From Marinobacterium sp. LSUCC0821 (GTDB lineage: Bacteria; Pseudomonadota; Gammaproteobacteria; Pseudomonadales; Balneatricaceae), in NCBI RefSeq assembly GCF_012848475.1, contig NZ_CP051666.1:1763501-1827500 (forward strand): 64,000 nucleotides of DNA. Direction: 5' to 3'. Below, piece after piece: positions 17,295 through 29,159 of this stretch. The notes below the pieces were generated by a model. The model had not been told where the DNA came from, searched no databases, and saw nothing but the letters and a program-made list of their open reading frames with translations. How positions within the stretch are numbered: the stretch's first letter is position 1; every line of letters begins with the position of its first letter. Both the position numbers and the translations under genes were made by a program.

Positions 17295-17323
17295 TAAAAA
17301 AAAGCCGCAAAAGCGGCTTTTTT
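17295..17323 (-). terminator. Rho-independent terminator of rpoH
   Basis: AAAGCCGC (17301-17308), loop AAAA, GCGGCTTT (17313-17320) forms a perfect 8-bp stem. It is flanked by A- and T-runs, so the minus-strand rpoH transcript ends in a T-run. Confidence 0.9.
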
Positions 17324-17338
17324 CAGGTCTTAAATGCA

Positions 17339-18199
17339 CTAGATAACCATGAGTGCATTTTTAATCTTTTTCATCGCGTTCTTTTCAAGCTGACGAATAC
17401 GCTCTGCAGAGACCTCATATTTTGCTGCAAGTTCGTGCAGGGTCGCTTTCTCATCAACAAGCCAGCGCTGTGCAAGGATATCGCGGCTACGCTCATCTAA
17501 CTCGCTCATCGCATCAGCCAATTGACGCTGTGAGTTATCTTCCCAATCTGCATTCTCTAGCATCAATGCTGGGTCTGCAGAGTGGTCTTCAAGATACAGC
17601 GATGGCGCAACGATAGACGACTCTTCACCATCGTCATCTGCTGGGGCATCAAATGCGAGATCAGTTGCCGCCATACGGCCTTCCATCTGACGAACAACCG
17701 CAGCATCAACACCAAGATCAGAAGCGATCGCCTCGACCTCATCATTGTTCATCCACCCTAGGCTCTTCTTCTGCGAGCGCAGGTTAAAGAACAACTTACG
17801 CTGCGCCTTAGTGGTAGCCACTTTAACGATACGCCAGTTACGCAGAATGAACTCATGCATCTCAGCTTTGATCCAATGCACTGCGAAACTCACCAGACGG
17901 ACACCCATGGTAGGATCAAAACGTTTAACCGCTTTCATCAAACCAACGTTACCCTCTTGGATTAGATCGCCCAGTGGCAGACCGTAACCCTTGTAGCTAC
18001 GTGCAATGTGAACAACAAAGCGCAGATGCGACATGACAAGTAGACGTGCCGCCTCAAGGTCCTGCTCAAAATGCAGACGCTCTGCTAGCTCCCTCTCTTC
18101 CTCTGGAGTGAGGATAGGGATAGTACTCACATTCTGCACGTAAGCGTCGAGATCACGCCCCGGTGTCAGATGTTCAACTATTTGCAAGCTAGTGCCCAT
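17339..18199 (-). CDS. rpoH: RNA polymerase sigma-32 (heat-shock sigma factor)
   Basis: The product is 286 residues. Region 2 contains [20 protein letters not shown] and [19 protein letters not shown]. The RpoH box reads [18 protein letters not shown] near residues 130-147, diagnostic for sigma-32. Region 4 ends with [20 protein letters not shown]. It directs RNA polymerase to heat-shock promoters and is normally controlled by mRNA structure and by DnaK/FtsH. It is downstream of ftsYEX as in other gammaproteobacteria. The 156-base gap before ftsX leaves room for its own promoter(s), but I could not assign one firmly. Confidence 0.98.
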   Translation of the reverse strand: MGTSLQIVEHLTPGRDLDAYVQNVSTIPILTPEEERELAERLHFEQDLEAARLLVMSHLRFVVHIARSYKGYGLPLGDLIQEGNVGLMKAVKRFDPTMGVRLVSFAVHWIKAEMHEFILRNWRIVKVATTKAQRKLFFNLRSQKKSLGWMNNDEVEAIASDLGVDAAVVRQMEGRMAATDLAFDAPADDDGEESSIVAPSLYLEDHSADPALMLENADWEDNSQRQLADAMSELDERSRDILAQRWLVDEKATLHELAAKYEVSAERIRQLEKNAMKKIKNALMVI

Positions 18200-18355
18200 A
18201 TCTCGTTTTAAACCTCAAATTCAACTTAACGATTTCTACTTCGTTAGACCCAATATAGACCAAAAAGTTCATTAGAAAATACTAATATAGATCAATATCG
18301 GATCAAAAAAGATACCAGACTCGCCAATAAACGCAACTCCTTGCGCTTTGGATCA

Positions 18356-19330
18356 TCAGGTATCGCTGTGCAATTGCCCCATTTGGCGTGACACTGCGAT
18401 ATATGCACCGATCCAGCCTAAAGCTGAACCGCCACCAATCAACAATCCCAACAACCCTAATTCCGGGCCTTTGAGATCAAATCGCCCTACATAGAGTGCT
18501 GTTAGATCGCTCAAGGGCGACTCGACAAGCGCCAACGAGAAGTAGACCAAACACAACCCCAACAGGGCGCCAAAAAATCCGTAGAGCAGGCCTGTATATA
18601 GAAACGGGCGCCTTACCCAAGCGTGCGTTGCACCGATTAAAAGACTGACCTCAATCTCCTCTTGGCGGGCACTGATTAGGGTTCTAATCGTATTTGTCAC
18701 AACCAACAGGACAGTTAGCGCCAGCAACAATGCAAGCACCAAACTGATATTGGCAAAGGAGTTGATGATCGTGCCCAAACGCTCGAGCCACTCAATATCT
18801 AATTCTGCCACCTCAACCTCAGGCAACTGAGCAAGCTCAGACTGCAGAGCTTTCATCGACTCAGGTGACTGATCACGTGGTATTGCAAAGATAACCGCCG
18901 GGAGCGGATTATCTTTCAACAGTGAGATCAACTCACCCAGATCAGAGAAGGCCTTAAACTCAGCAGCACCCGTTTCACTACTTATGAGTTCAACAGATAC
19001 CAAATCATCTCTAAGCAATAGTGTACGACTGAACCTGTCAACCGACTGAACATCTAGAGCAGGATCTAAGTAGAGGGCTAACTGGGGTTCAAACTCAGCA
19101 CCCGGGGTAAGCTGCTGCAGATTACCTAGAAGCGAATACATGAAGGTTGGCACAGCAAGCACTACCGCAAGTAAGAATAAAGTTACTAAGGTTGAAACCG
19201 GGGCTAATAGCAGTCGTCTCAGCGCCTCTCGACTCTCTAGTTGATGCTGCTTGAACCAGTGCCCCAAACGCTGTCCTGGGGTAACAACGATGCCACTTGC
19301 GCCGCGAGAGCGCTGTTCACTCTTAGACAT
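18356..19330 (-). CDS. ftsX: Cell-division ABC transporter permease-like subunit FtsX
   Basis: The product is 324 residues. A cytoplasmic N-terminus precedes a membrane helix at about 50-72, then a periplasmic extracellular domain containing LYLDPALDVQSVDRF. Three helices lie in the C-terminal half, with SARQEEIEVSLLIGATHAWV near 218 at the FtsE interface. FtsX with FtsE recruits and activates envelope amidase activators at the septum; EnvC, encoded at 41742, is its known partner in E. coli. It overlaps ftsE by 8 bases. Confidence 0.95.
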   Translation of the reverse strand: MSKSEQRSRGASGIVVTPGQRLGHWFKQHQLESREALRRLLLAPVSTLVTLFLLAVVLAVPTFMYSLLGNLQQLTPGAEFEPQLALYLDPALDVQSVDRFSRTLLLRDDLVSVELISSETGAAEFKAFSDLGELISLLKDNPLPAVIFAIPRDQSPESMKALQSELAQLPEVEVAELDIEWLERLGTIINSFANISLVLALLLALTVLLVVTNTIRTLISARQEEIEVSLLIGATHAWVRRPFLYTGLLYGFFGALLGLCLVYFSLALVESPLSDLTALYVGRFDLKGPELGLLGLLIGGGSALGWIGAYIAVSRQMGQLHSDT

Positions 19331-19985
19331 TACGCAAGCGCCCCTTATCTAAAATCAGCACACGGTGACGCATACGCTTAATCAGCGCGACATCATGCGT
19401 TGCGATTAGGACCGTGGTTCCAATGCGATTGAACTGCTCAAAAAGATGCATGATATCGAGCGATAGACGCGGATCTAAGTTACCTGTCGGCTCATCGGCA
19501 ATCAGTACCCGCGGCTTGTGAACTATTGCACGGGCGATACCAATACGTTGCTGCTCACCACTAGAAAGCGCTTGTGGATTTTTATCCTCAGCCTCCAAAA
19601 GCCCAACACGATCTAACGCAGCTCTAACACGGCGCGCTATATCATCCTCGTTGTAGCCTGCAATACGCAGTGGCAACGCGATGTTTTGAAAAACTGAGCG
19701 ATCTTCCAGTAGGCGATGGTTCTGATAGACCACACCCAGGGTACGACGATAGTGCGGAATTTGACGGCGGCTCAACTCAGATAGATTCTGATCACCAACC
19801 AACACCTCACCCCGACTCGGCTGCTCTACACGGGTCAAAAGTTTCAACAGAGTACTTTTACCTGCACCAGAGTGGCCTGTTAGGAATGCCATCTCACCCG
19901 ATTCCAATTCAAAATCGACACCACGCAACGCCTCCTGACCGGAGTCATAGCGCTTGCTTACATTGTTGAATTGGATGGCTGCCAT
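19323..19985 (-). CDS. ftsE: Cell-division ATP-binding protein FtsE
   Basis: The product is 220 residues. Walker A is GHSGAGKSTLLK near residues 38-49, the ABC signature is LSSGEQQRIGIARA near 137-150, and Walker B is VLIADEPTGNLD near 158-169. With FtsX it forms the septal complex that couples ATP hydrolysis to peptidoglycan hydrolase activation. The order ftsY-ftsE-ftsX-rpoH is the classical operon, and only 14 bases separate it from ftsY. Confidence 0.97.
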   Translation of the reverse strand: MAAIQFNNVSKRYDSGQEALRGVDFELESGEMAFLTGHSGAGKSTLLKLLTRVEQPSRGEVLVGDQNLSELSRRQIPHYRRTLGVVYQNHRLLEDRSVFQNIALPLRIAGYNEDDIARRVRAALDRVGLLEAEDKNPQALSSGEQQRIGIARAIVHKPRVLIADEPTGNLDPRLSLDIMHLFEQFNRIGTTVLIATHDVALIKRMRHRVLILDKGRLRNV

Positions 19986-19999
19986 GATCTGCGTCTCAA

Positions 20000-21397
<1,398 letters not shown>

Positions 21398-21579
21398 TAG
21401 ATTCGGTATCCAAAGCCCCGCAAAAACAGATATTGACGGAGCAAAAATAAGATTTGATACGCTCAAACATGAGCACTTAAATTTGTGGGGCCTATCTTAC
21501 CATAGGGTGCGCCAAGGTTAACCTGCCAAGATAGTCAGGATTAGGCTAAACTCTCACCAAATTTTGAAGAACAGACACT

Positions 21580-22200
21580 ATGGCTCCAAGACATAACCAT
21601 CCAGCGAAGCAGCAGCGCAAGTCACAGACAGAGATAGACTCATTTGTTCGTATCATTGGCGGTGAGTGGCGCTCGCGAAAACTCGCTTTTCCTGAAAGCG
21701 AAGGTCTGCGCCCAACTCCCGACAGAGTCCGTGAAACTCTCTTCAATTGGCTGCAGGGCTATACTGCAGGCGCGCGCTGTCTGGACCTATTCAGCGGCAG
21801 TGGCGCCCTATCCTTTGAGGCTCTATCACGAGGCGCCGCTCATGCCACGCTAATCGATGCGTCAGGTAAGGTTTGTCAGTTTCTTAAACAGAATCTACAC
21901 ACCCTAAAAGCACAGAACGCTGAAGTTCTTCAGCTCGATGCTGCACAGTGGTTGAGCCAAAAAGCACTCACGGGCACGACCCCTTTTGACTTAGTTTTTC
22001 TAGATCCGCCCTTTAACAAGGGATTTCTAGAGCCTACCTGCCGAATGCTTGAGGAAAATCAAATCCTTGCCGACGGAGCAATGGTATATATTGAGTCTGA
22101 ATCAACCCTAGGTGTGCCGCAGGTACCAGAAAACTGGTCTCTGCACCGGGAGAAGCAGGCGGGACAAGTAAGTTACCGCCTCTATAAAAGAGATCTTTAA
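21580..22200 (+). CDS. rsmD: 16S rRNA (guanine(966)-N(2))-methyltransferase
   Basis: The product is 206 residues. It shows the RsmD order of motifs: IGGEWRSRKLAFPE near residue 25, LRPTPDRVRETLFNWLQ near 44, SAM-binding CLDLFSGSGALSFEALSRGA near 65-84, and catalytic DLVFLDPPFNKGF near 130-142. It methylates G966 of 16S rRNA in the 30S subunit. It is divergent from ftsY and upstream of coaD, as in related genomes. Confidence 0.96.
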   Translation: MAPRHNHPAKQQRKSQTEIDSFVRIIGGEWRSRKLAFPESEGLRPTPDRVRETLFNWLQGYTAGARCLDLFSGSGALSFEALSRGAAHATLIDASGKVCQFLKQNLHTLKAQNAEVLQLDAAQWLSQKALTGTTPFDLVFLDPPFNKGFLEPTCRMLEENQILADGAMVYIESESTLGVPQVPENWSLHREKQAGQVSYRLYKRDL

Positions 22201-22211
22201 TACCCAAAAGG

Positions 22212-23096
<885 letters not shown>

Positions 23097-23110
23097 TCTG
23101 CGAGATGATT

Positions 23111-23140
23111 AAAAAACGCGACCCATGGTCGCGTTTTTTT
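23111..23140. terminator. Bidirectional Rho-independent terminator (fdx / DUF501 gene)
   Basis: CGCGACC (23117-23123) and GGTCGCG (23127-23133) form a perfect stem flanked by A6 and T7 runs. It sits between convergent genes ending at 23096 and 23143. Confidence 0.92.
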
Positions 23141-23142
23141 TA

Positions 23143-23652
23143 TTAAAACTCCAACGCCAGCTCGTTCAACTTAAACTCTGCATCCAGTCTCTCACCAACC
23201 ACACTTGGCTCAATCAGGTGATACGCATAGTTCATATGCAAACAGCGCACCTTATCCCAGTTAGCGATTCCGCCAATTCCGACTTCGTTAAACATTGCCG
23301 TAAAACCAAGCTCATCGATTCGCGCTTTATCGGAAGGATCCATCAACTCCCAACGACGCTCCATGTAGCGGCGCTGTTGACCCATGTAAGTTTCACGTAA
23401 GGCAGCATCTTCCTGAAGCTCATCTTCAAAGCGTTTGATCCAGCCAGTCATTTCAATACGGCTAATTTCACGGCTTAAATCACGGCTCGACATCCAGTAG
23501 AGCGTAGGGAAAGGCTTATCGTTAACCAAAGAGCGCATTTGAAGAATCAGCGGCACGCCCTTCTCGTTTTGGTAAGCAATCGCAGCTATACCGCGCGGCT
23601 CACGGCCAATCTGTTCACGAATAATCTCTAACTGTTGGTAATCTGGCTGCAT
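23143..23652 (-). CDS. DUF501-family protein
   Basis: The product is 169 residues. It matches the DUF501 pattern: IREQIGREPRGIAAIAYQNE near residues 10-29, FPTLYWMSSRDLSREISRIE near 48-67, and the conserved GIGGIANWDKVRCLHMNYA near 124-142 with a His. The family is widespread and uncharacterised. It is only 3 bases downstream of recG, so it is probably the last gene of the oxyR-recG transcript. Confidence 0.9.
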   Translation of the reverse strand: MQPDYQQLEIIREQIGREPRGIAAIAYQNEKGVPLILQMRSLVNDKPFPTLYWMSSRDLSREISRIEMTGWIKRFEDELQEDAALRETYMGQQRRYMERRWELMDPSDKARIDELGFTAMFNEVGIGGIANWDKVRCLHMNYAYHLIEPSVVGERLDAEFKLNELALEF

Positions 23653-23655
23653 TCT

Positions 23656-25740
23656 CTAAACCTGTGCATATTGGTCTGCGTCATTAATCCAACGATCACA
23701 AAGCAGACGTGCTGTACCTGAATCCGAATCAAAGCGCTGGGCGCACTCCTGAACATCATCCATAAGATCTGCGTCACGTTGCAGGTCAGCAATTCTAAAA
23801 CTCATCACTCCAGTCTGGCGGGTACCTAAAACCTCACCGGGACCACGCAACTCAAGGTCACGTTCAGCGATTTTAAATCCATCACTGGTATCACGCATGA
23901 CACTCAGGCGCTCTCGCCCTTGCTGCGATAGGGGCGCATGATACATCAGAACGCAAAAACTCTCTCGCGAACCTCGACCTACACGGCCACGCAACTGGTG
24001 AAGCTGGGAAAGACCTAGGCGTTCTGGGTTCTCAATAATCATTAGACTGGCATTAGGCACATCGACACCCACCTCAATCACGGTAGTTGCGACGAGCAGA
24101 TCCAGCTCATGGGCTTTGAATTTTGCCATCACTTCGGCCTTGTCGGCGGGCTTAAGGCGCCCATGTACCAAGCCAATACGCAGATCTGGCAGCGCCTCTT
24201 GTAGCTCAATCGCAGTCGTTTCAGCAGCCTGACACTGCAGGGCCTCAGACTCCTCTACGAGTGTACATACCCAGTAGGCCTGCAATCCGCCCAAACAGTT
24301 CTGCTGAACACGCTCAATCACCTGCTCACGACGACCATCATCCAGCACCACGGTTTGCACTGGGGTGCGCCCCGGCGGAAGCTCATCAATAATTGAGCAG
24401 TCGAGATCAGCATAAGCGCTCATCGCCAATGTACGAGGAATCGGTGTGGCCGTCATTATCAACTGATGAGGCAACTTACCATCTTTTCGCCCCTTTTCGC
24501 GTAACGTTAGACGCTGATCGACACCAAATCGATGCTGTTCATCTATCACCACCATCGCCAACTCTTTAAACTCGACCTCGTCCTGGAAAAGCGCGTGGGT
24601 ACCAACAACAATCTGCCCCTCCCCTGATGCGATCTCCTCAAGCACCGCTTGGCGCGCTTTACCCTTTACCTTGCCCGCTAACCAAGAGACCTTAATACCC
24701 AACGGCTCTAACCAACCACTAAAGTTGATAAAGTGCTGCTCTGCTAGGATCTCAGTCGGCGCCATCACTGCTGCTTGATAGCCATTCTCAACAGCTTGCA
24801 GGGCCGAGAGTACAGCGATCATTGTCTTACCAGAGCCCACATCACCTTGTACTAACCGCAACATAGGAATAGGGCGTGACATATCTCGCGCCACCTCTCT
24901 AGCCACACGAAGCTGCGCGTCGGTGAGTGAGAATGGCAGCTGATCTAAAAAGGGGCGACTCAAGCGACCAGAGGGTTTCAGTTGCGGCGCCCCTAATATC
25001 TGCAGGTTTTGCCGAACGGTTCGCAAAGAGAGGTTGTGCGCCAGCAGCTCCTCAAACGCGAGTCGACGCTGCGCCGGATGCATACCTTCCATCAATGCAG
25101 TTTGATCTGCCCCGACTGGCGGCTGGTGAATATAACGAATCGCATCCGTTAATGGTGGGTAGTTAAAACGCTCTAACTCAGAGTGAGGCAATAGTTCATC
25201 AAGCGGTTCTGACCCCAAAGCTTGTAAAACCTGACTAACCAGACTGCGCATCCGCGGTTGCGTTAATCCCTCGGTCGCGGGGTAGATTGGCGTTAGGGTC
25301 TGTTCTAAAGCCCCCTGCTCACCCTCTTTAAGCACCTTGTACTCTGGGTGAACAATCTCAAGACCTGAAGGACCGGGCCTCACTTCACCAAAGCAGCGAA
25401 TGCGTGAATGGTTAAGCCCACTTTTTTGCGCAGCACTGAAATGGAAAAAACGAAGTGTCAGCGTGCCCGTGCCATCTTGTATGCGACAAAGAAGACTTCG
25501 GCGCCTTCCCATCACGATATCCGCGGCAACTACATCCGCTTCAATCACCACCTCATCACCAGGACGCAGAGCACCAATCGCAGTGATTCGGGTTCGATCT
25601 TGGTAACGCATTGGCAAATGAAAAAGGAGATCTTGGTAGTTCTCTATACCCAACTTCGCAAGCTTATTCACCAGCGCAGCACCAACTCCCTTAAGGTCAG
25701 CAACAGAGCGCGCAGCGATGGATGAGGTTGAGCGATTAAT
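23656..25740 (-). CDS. recG: ATP-dependent DNA helicase RecG, apparently with an ATT start codon
   Basis: With the proposed start the protein is 694 residues, matching the family's usual ~690. It has an N-terminal GVGAALVNKLAKLG helix-hairpin-helix-like motif then the wedge domain, Walker A GDVGSGKTMIAV, DEQHRFG as the DExH box, and TATPIPRTLAM with later helicase motifs. It remodels stalled replication forks. The first ordinary start in frame is GTG at 25671, which would remove the conserved GVG region. Upstream, the frame has no ATG, GTG or TTG before the stop at 25744-25746. It does have ATT at 25738-25740 with GGAG nine bases upstream, sitting on the oxyR stop. oxyR-recG linkage is known in Pseudomonas. 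Confidence 0.93.
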   Translation of the reverse strand: MNRSTSSIAARSVADLKGVGAALVNKLAKLGIENYQDLLFHLPMRYQDRTRITAIGALRPGDEVVIEADVVAADIVMGRRRSLLCRIQDGTGTLTLRFFHFSAAQKSGLNHSRIRCFGEVRPGPSGLEIVHPEYKVLKEGEQGALEQTLTPIYPATEGLTQPRMRSLVSQVLQALGSEPLDELLPHSELERFNYPPLTDAIRYIHQPPVGADQTALMEGMHPAQRRLAFEELLAHNLSLRTVRQNLQILGAPQLKPSGRLSRPFLDQLPFSLTDAQLRVAREVARDMSRPIPMLRLVQGDVGSGKTMIAVLSALQAVENGYQAAVMAPTEILAEQHFINFSGWLEPLGIKVSWLAGKVKGKARQAVLEEIASGEGQIVVGTHALFQDEVEFKELAMVVIDEQHRFGVDQRLTLREKGRKDGKLPHQLIMTATPIPRTLAMSAYADLDCSIIDELPPGRTPVQTVVLDDGRREQVIERVQQNCLGGLQAYWVCTLVEESEALQCQAAETTAIELQEALPDLRIGLVHGRLKPADKAEVMAKFKAHELDLLVATTVIEVGVDVPNASLMIIENPERLGLSQLHQLRGRVGRGSRESFCVLMYHAPLSQQGRERLSVMRDTSDGFKIAERDLELRGPGEVLGTRQTGVMSFRIADLQRDADLMDDVQECAQRFDSDSGTARLLCDRWINDADQYAQV

Positions 25741-25746
25741 GGTCTA

Positions 25747-26649
25747 TCACTCCGTCTCTTTGTGACAGCTAGCGATAGCTTCAACTAGAACATCAATCGC
25801 TTGTGGACGCGGGAAACTTGCGCGCCAAGCTACAGCCACAGTCCGGGATGGCTTGGGATCAACGAACGGAACCACTTCAACCAGGGTGTTTGATGGGTGG
25901 TTTTTAATAGCCGACTCAGGGAGCACGCTGGTACCAAGCCCCGATGCTACCATCATGCGTATCGTCTCTAGTGAGCTACCCTCAGTGACACGGTGCTGAT
26001 CATGGAAAGATTGATTGAGGCTTGGGCAAGACTCCAATACCTGGTCACGAAAACAGTGCCCCTCACCCAACAACAACATATCCAACTCGTTCAACTGTTG
26101 TGAAGAGACAGAGCCGGCTTTTGCGAGCGGGTGTGCTTTAGGGGTGATGAGGCTGAAGGTCTCATCGTAAAGCGGACGTGTCAGCACATCAGGCTCATGG
26201 AAAGGGAGCGCAATAATTATTGCGTCTAACTCGCCGGTACGTATTTTCGAACGGAGCGTTTCGGTGAAATTCTCTTCGATATAGAGCGGCATCTGCGGCG
26301 CAATTTTCTGCACCTCAGGAATCAATTTTGGAAACAGGTAAGGTCCAATCGTATAGATAGCGCCAACTCGCAACGGACTTGCCAACTGATCTTTGCCTTC
26401 GCGTGATAACTCCTTTATCGCTTCAGCCTGCTCCAACACCCGCTGCGCTTGGCGAACAATTTTCTCTCCGATAGGCGTGACACGCACGGCATTCTTGCTG
26501 CGTTCGAAAAGCGCCACACCCAACTCATCCTCTAATTTTTTCACGGCAATTGAGAGTGTTGGCTGACTGACAAAACAGCGTTCTGCTGCGTGACCAAAAT
26601 GCTGTTCACGCGCGAGAGTAACGATATAGCGAAGTTCGGTGAGCGTCAT
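25747..26649 (-). CDS. oxyR: Hydrogen-peroxide-sensing LysR-type regulator
   Basis: The product is 300 residues. The N-terminal LysR helix-turn-helix contains HFGHAAERCFVSQPTLSIAV and KKLEDELGVALFERS. The OxyR-specific redox pair appears in GEGHCFRDQVLESC near residues 195-208, where the two cysteines form a disulfide on peroxide exposure. Reduced and oxidised OxyR control catalase, peroxidase and iron-handling genes. The gene lies directly upstream of recG, and its final codons carry the recG ribosome site. Only 44 bases separate its start from the divergent epimerase gene. Confidence 0.95.
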   Translation of the reverse strand: MTLTELRYIVTLAREQHFGHAAERCFVSQPTLSIAVKKLEDELGVALFERSKNAVRVTPIGEKIVRQAQRVLEQAEAIKELSREGKDQLASPLRVGAIYTIGPYLFPKLIPEVQKIAPQMPLYIEENFTETLRSKIRTGELDAIIIALPFHEPDVLTRPLYDETFSLITPKAHPLAKAGSVSSQQLNELDMLLLGEGHCFRDQVLESCPSLNQSFHDQHRVTEGSSLETIRMMVASGLGTSVLPESAIKNHPSNTLVEVVPFVDPKPSRTVAVAWRASFPRPQAIDVLVEAIASCHKETE

Positions 26650-26693
26650 GATAGAACCTCTGATAATCTTAGCCCTACAAAGAGGGAGCTAAA

Positions 26694-27542
26694 TTGACCG
26701 TGCAAAAAACCATTCTCATCGCAGGCTGTGGCGACTTAGGTAATGCGATCGGCACACGCCTAATCGAGTTAGGCCACCGTGTGTATGGCCTTAGACGTAA
26801 TATAGACCAGCTATCAGAAAGCATACAACCAATAGCTTTCGACCTGTTATCAAATAATCCACTTCCTGCCCTTCCGGCGATCGATTTTCTAATTTACACC
26901 GCCGCCGCTAAGAGTCGTGACGAGGCCACTTACAGGCAAATCTACTTGGAAGCACCACGTCAGTTAGCAGATGCCTTAGTGGGTCAGAGCTACCAGGCGA
27001 TTTTAGTCAGTTCCACAGGTGTCTACAGCCAGGATGATGGCAATTGGATTGATGAAAGCTCCCCGGCCGAACCTAACAACCCTTTTGGCGCCCTAATGCT
27101 AGAGGGAGAACTCGCACTCGCAGCCCAAACACCGGAATGCTCTGTCGTTCGAAGCTCAGGTATCTACGGTCCCGGGCGCAATCACCTTATAAAGCGCGTC
27201 CTCAGCGGCACCCTTGCACCTGAGGCGCCCATTCACTTCAGTAACCGCATTCATCGTGATGACCTGGCAAGTTTCATCGTCCATCTAGTTTCAAAGCGGG
27301 CATCAGGCGAAACCTTGCAGCCACTCTACCTAGCCTCAGATGGCGAACCAGCGCCCATTCACGAAGTGACCTCATGGCTTGCAGAGCAATTAGAAGTTAC
27401 GCCACAACAGTACGAGATGATTCAACGTGGCGGAAATAAGAGAGTTGCGAATAGAGCGATGAGGGAGAGTGGATTTGTCTGCCGCTACCCCAACTACCAG
27501 TCGGGATTTGCGGCAAACATTGAAGAGTTTAAATCACGCTAA
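26694..27542 (+). CDS. NAD(P)-dependent epimerase/dehydratase-like SDR protein (YeeZ-like)
   Basis: The product is 282 residues. An N-terminal Rossmann motif ILIAGCGDLGNAIGTRLIEL (residues 7-26) is followed by AILVSSTGVYSQ near residue 103. An extended-SDR C-terminal region has IYGPGRNHLIKRVLSG and RIHRDDLASFI. It resembles E. coli YeeZ; no reaction is established. The usual YxxxK is not evident, suggesting an atypical SDR. The start is TTG at 26694 with AGGGAG five bases upstream; GTG at 26700 is an alternative. It is divergent from oxyR and could be peroxide-regulated through the 44-base shared region. Confidence 0.82.
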   Translation: MTVQKTILIAGCGDLGNAIGTRLIELGHRVYGLRRNIDQLSESIQPIAFDLLSNNPLPALPAIDFLIYTAAAKSRDEATYRQIYLEAPRQLADALVGQSYQAILVSSTGVYSQDDGNWIDESSPAEPNNPFGALMLEGELALAAQTPECSVVRSSGIYGPGRNHLIKRVLSGTLAPEAPIHFSNRIHRDDLASFIVHLVSKRASGETLQPLYLASDGEPAPIHEVTSWLAEQLEVTPQQYEMIQRGGNKRVANRAMRESGFVCRYPNYQSGFAANIEEFKSR

Positions 27543-27546
27543 GAAG

Positions 27547-28572
<1,026 letters not shown>

Positions 28573-28744
28573 TCATAAACTTAAATTACTGGGCCAAGTA
28601 TACCCTGTCTCAAGGTTAAGTTGCGACGCTGCAATCAGGCCGCACTGAACAGCGTAATTAAGATATTCTAAAACGGTATTAAAATTTAATGTTTTTAATA
28701 CATTGAGCTCTATGAAACTTTCGTCGAAATCATTAAAATACACG

Positions 28745-28902
28745 CCATGGACTGAGCGGGACCGAGGGATCGGAAACGCGAAATCACGGAATTGATTTCA
28801 CTGAGGTTTGTAGCAACACAGGGACATCGCAGGAGCGACTTGGTTGCAGGGAATTCAAATCTCGAGAGGCGAGCTACGGATTGGCTCGCCTTTCTTTTTT
28901 TT
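28745..28902 (+). ncRNA. RsmZ/CsrB-like small RNA that titrates CsrA/RsmA
   Basis: No open reading frame is here, but nine GGA motifs occur within about 130 bases (28749, 28759, 28767, 28772, 28788, 28822, 28832, 28850, 28878). Several sit in loops of short perfect hairpins: CCGA-GGGA-TCGG (28762-28773), GAAATCA-CGGAAT-TGATTTC (28780-28799), TCGC-AGGA-GCGA (28827-28838), and the terminator loop. GGACATCGCAGGAGCGA closely resembles the RsmZ core as I recall it. Such RNAs sequester the translational repressor CsrA. A -10-like TAAAAT is at 28734-28739. The canonical GacA upstream site (TGTAAG-N6-CTTACA) was not found, so control may differ. The 5' end is approximate. Confidence 0.85.
28867..28902 (+). 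terminator. Terminator of the RsmZ-like RNA
   Basis: AGGCGAGC (28867-28874) pairs with GCTCGCCT (28884-28891) around a loop containing GGA, followed by TTCTTTTTTTT. This is a classic intrinsic terminator on the plus strand. Confidence 0.92.
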
Positions 28903-28926
28903 ATAGGTTGTCTTTAGACAACCTAT
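28903..28926. repeat. Perfect 10-bp inverted repeat immediately after the sRNA terminator
   Basis: ATAGGTTGTC (28903-28912), TTTA, GACAACCTAT (28917-28926). The stem is perfect but has no following T-run on either strand. Function is unknown; it could be a second hairpin of the sRNA 3' region or an operator. Confidence 0.75.
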
Positions 28927-28987
28927 TCATGGTTCAGCGTGACATACGCTAGTTTCAAGATAATCTTACGAACAAAACTCTCACTTC

Positions 28988-29114
28988 GAAAACAGTTTTC
29001 AATTGTCACGCCCTTCGGCGTCTTCCAGACTGCCTTATCAACTTCGTTGGGTCTTTTTGACTTAGCTCCACTAAGCCTGCAAATCCCCGCCTAGCTGACA
29101 AACCAATCTGAAAG
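28988..29114 (-). repeat. Structured intergenic element with long imperfect hairpin (3' of the hydrolase gene)
   Basis: On the minus strand, an arm at 29114-29094 pairs with 29042-29022 over 21 positions. Fifteen are Watson-Crick and five of the remaining six are G-U pairs, which suggests selection for RNA structure. The apex carries a 7-bp stem (CTTAG...CTAAG near 29061-29075). Downstream are a perfect ACGCC-GAAG-GGCGT hairpin (29008-29021) and GAAAACAGTTTTC (28988-29000). No coding frame is evident, and the element lies in the 3' region of the hydrolase transcript. Confidence 0.6.
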
Positions 29115-29159
29115 CCTGAGACATAAATAGGCCATCTAAAAACGCCCTGGGGCTATCGT

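Noticed and set aside
28904-28926. Hairpin considered as a terminator of hemB or the hydrolase
   Set aside because: There is no T-run on either strand after the stem, and hemB is transcribed away from it.
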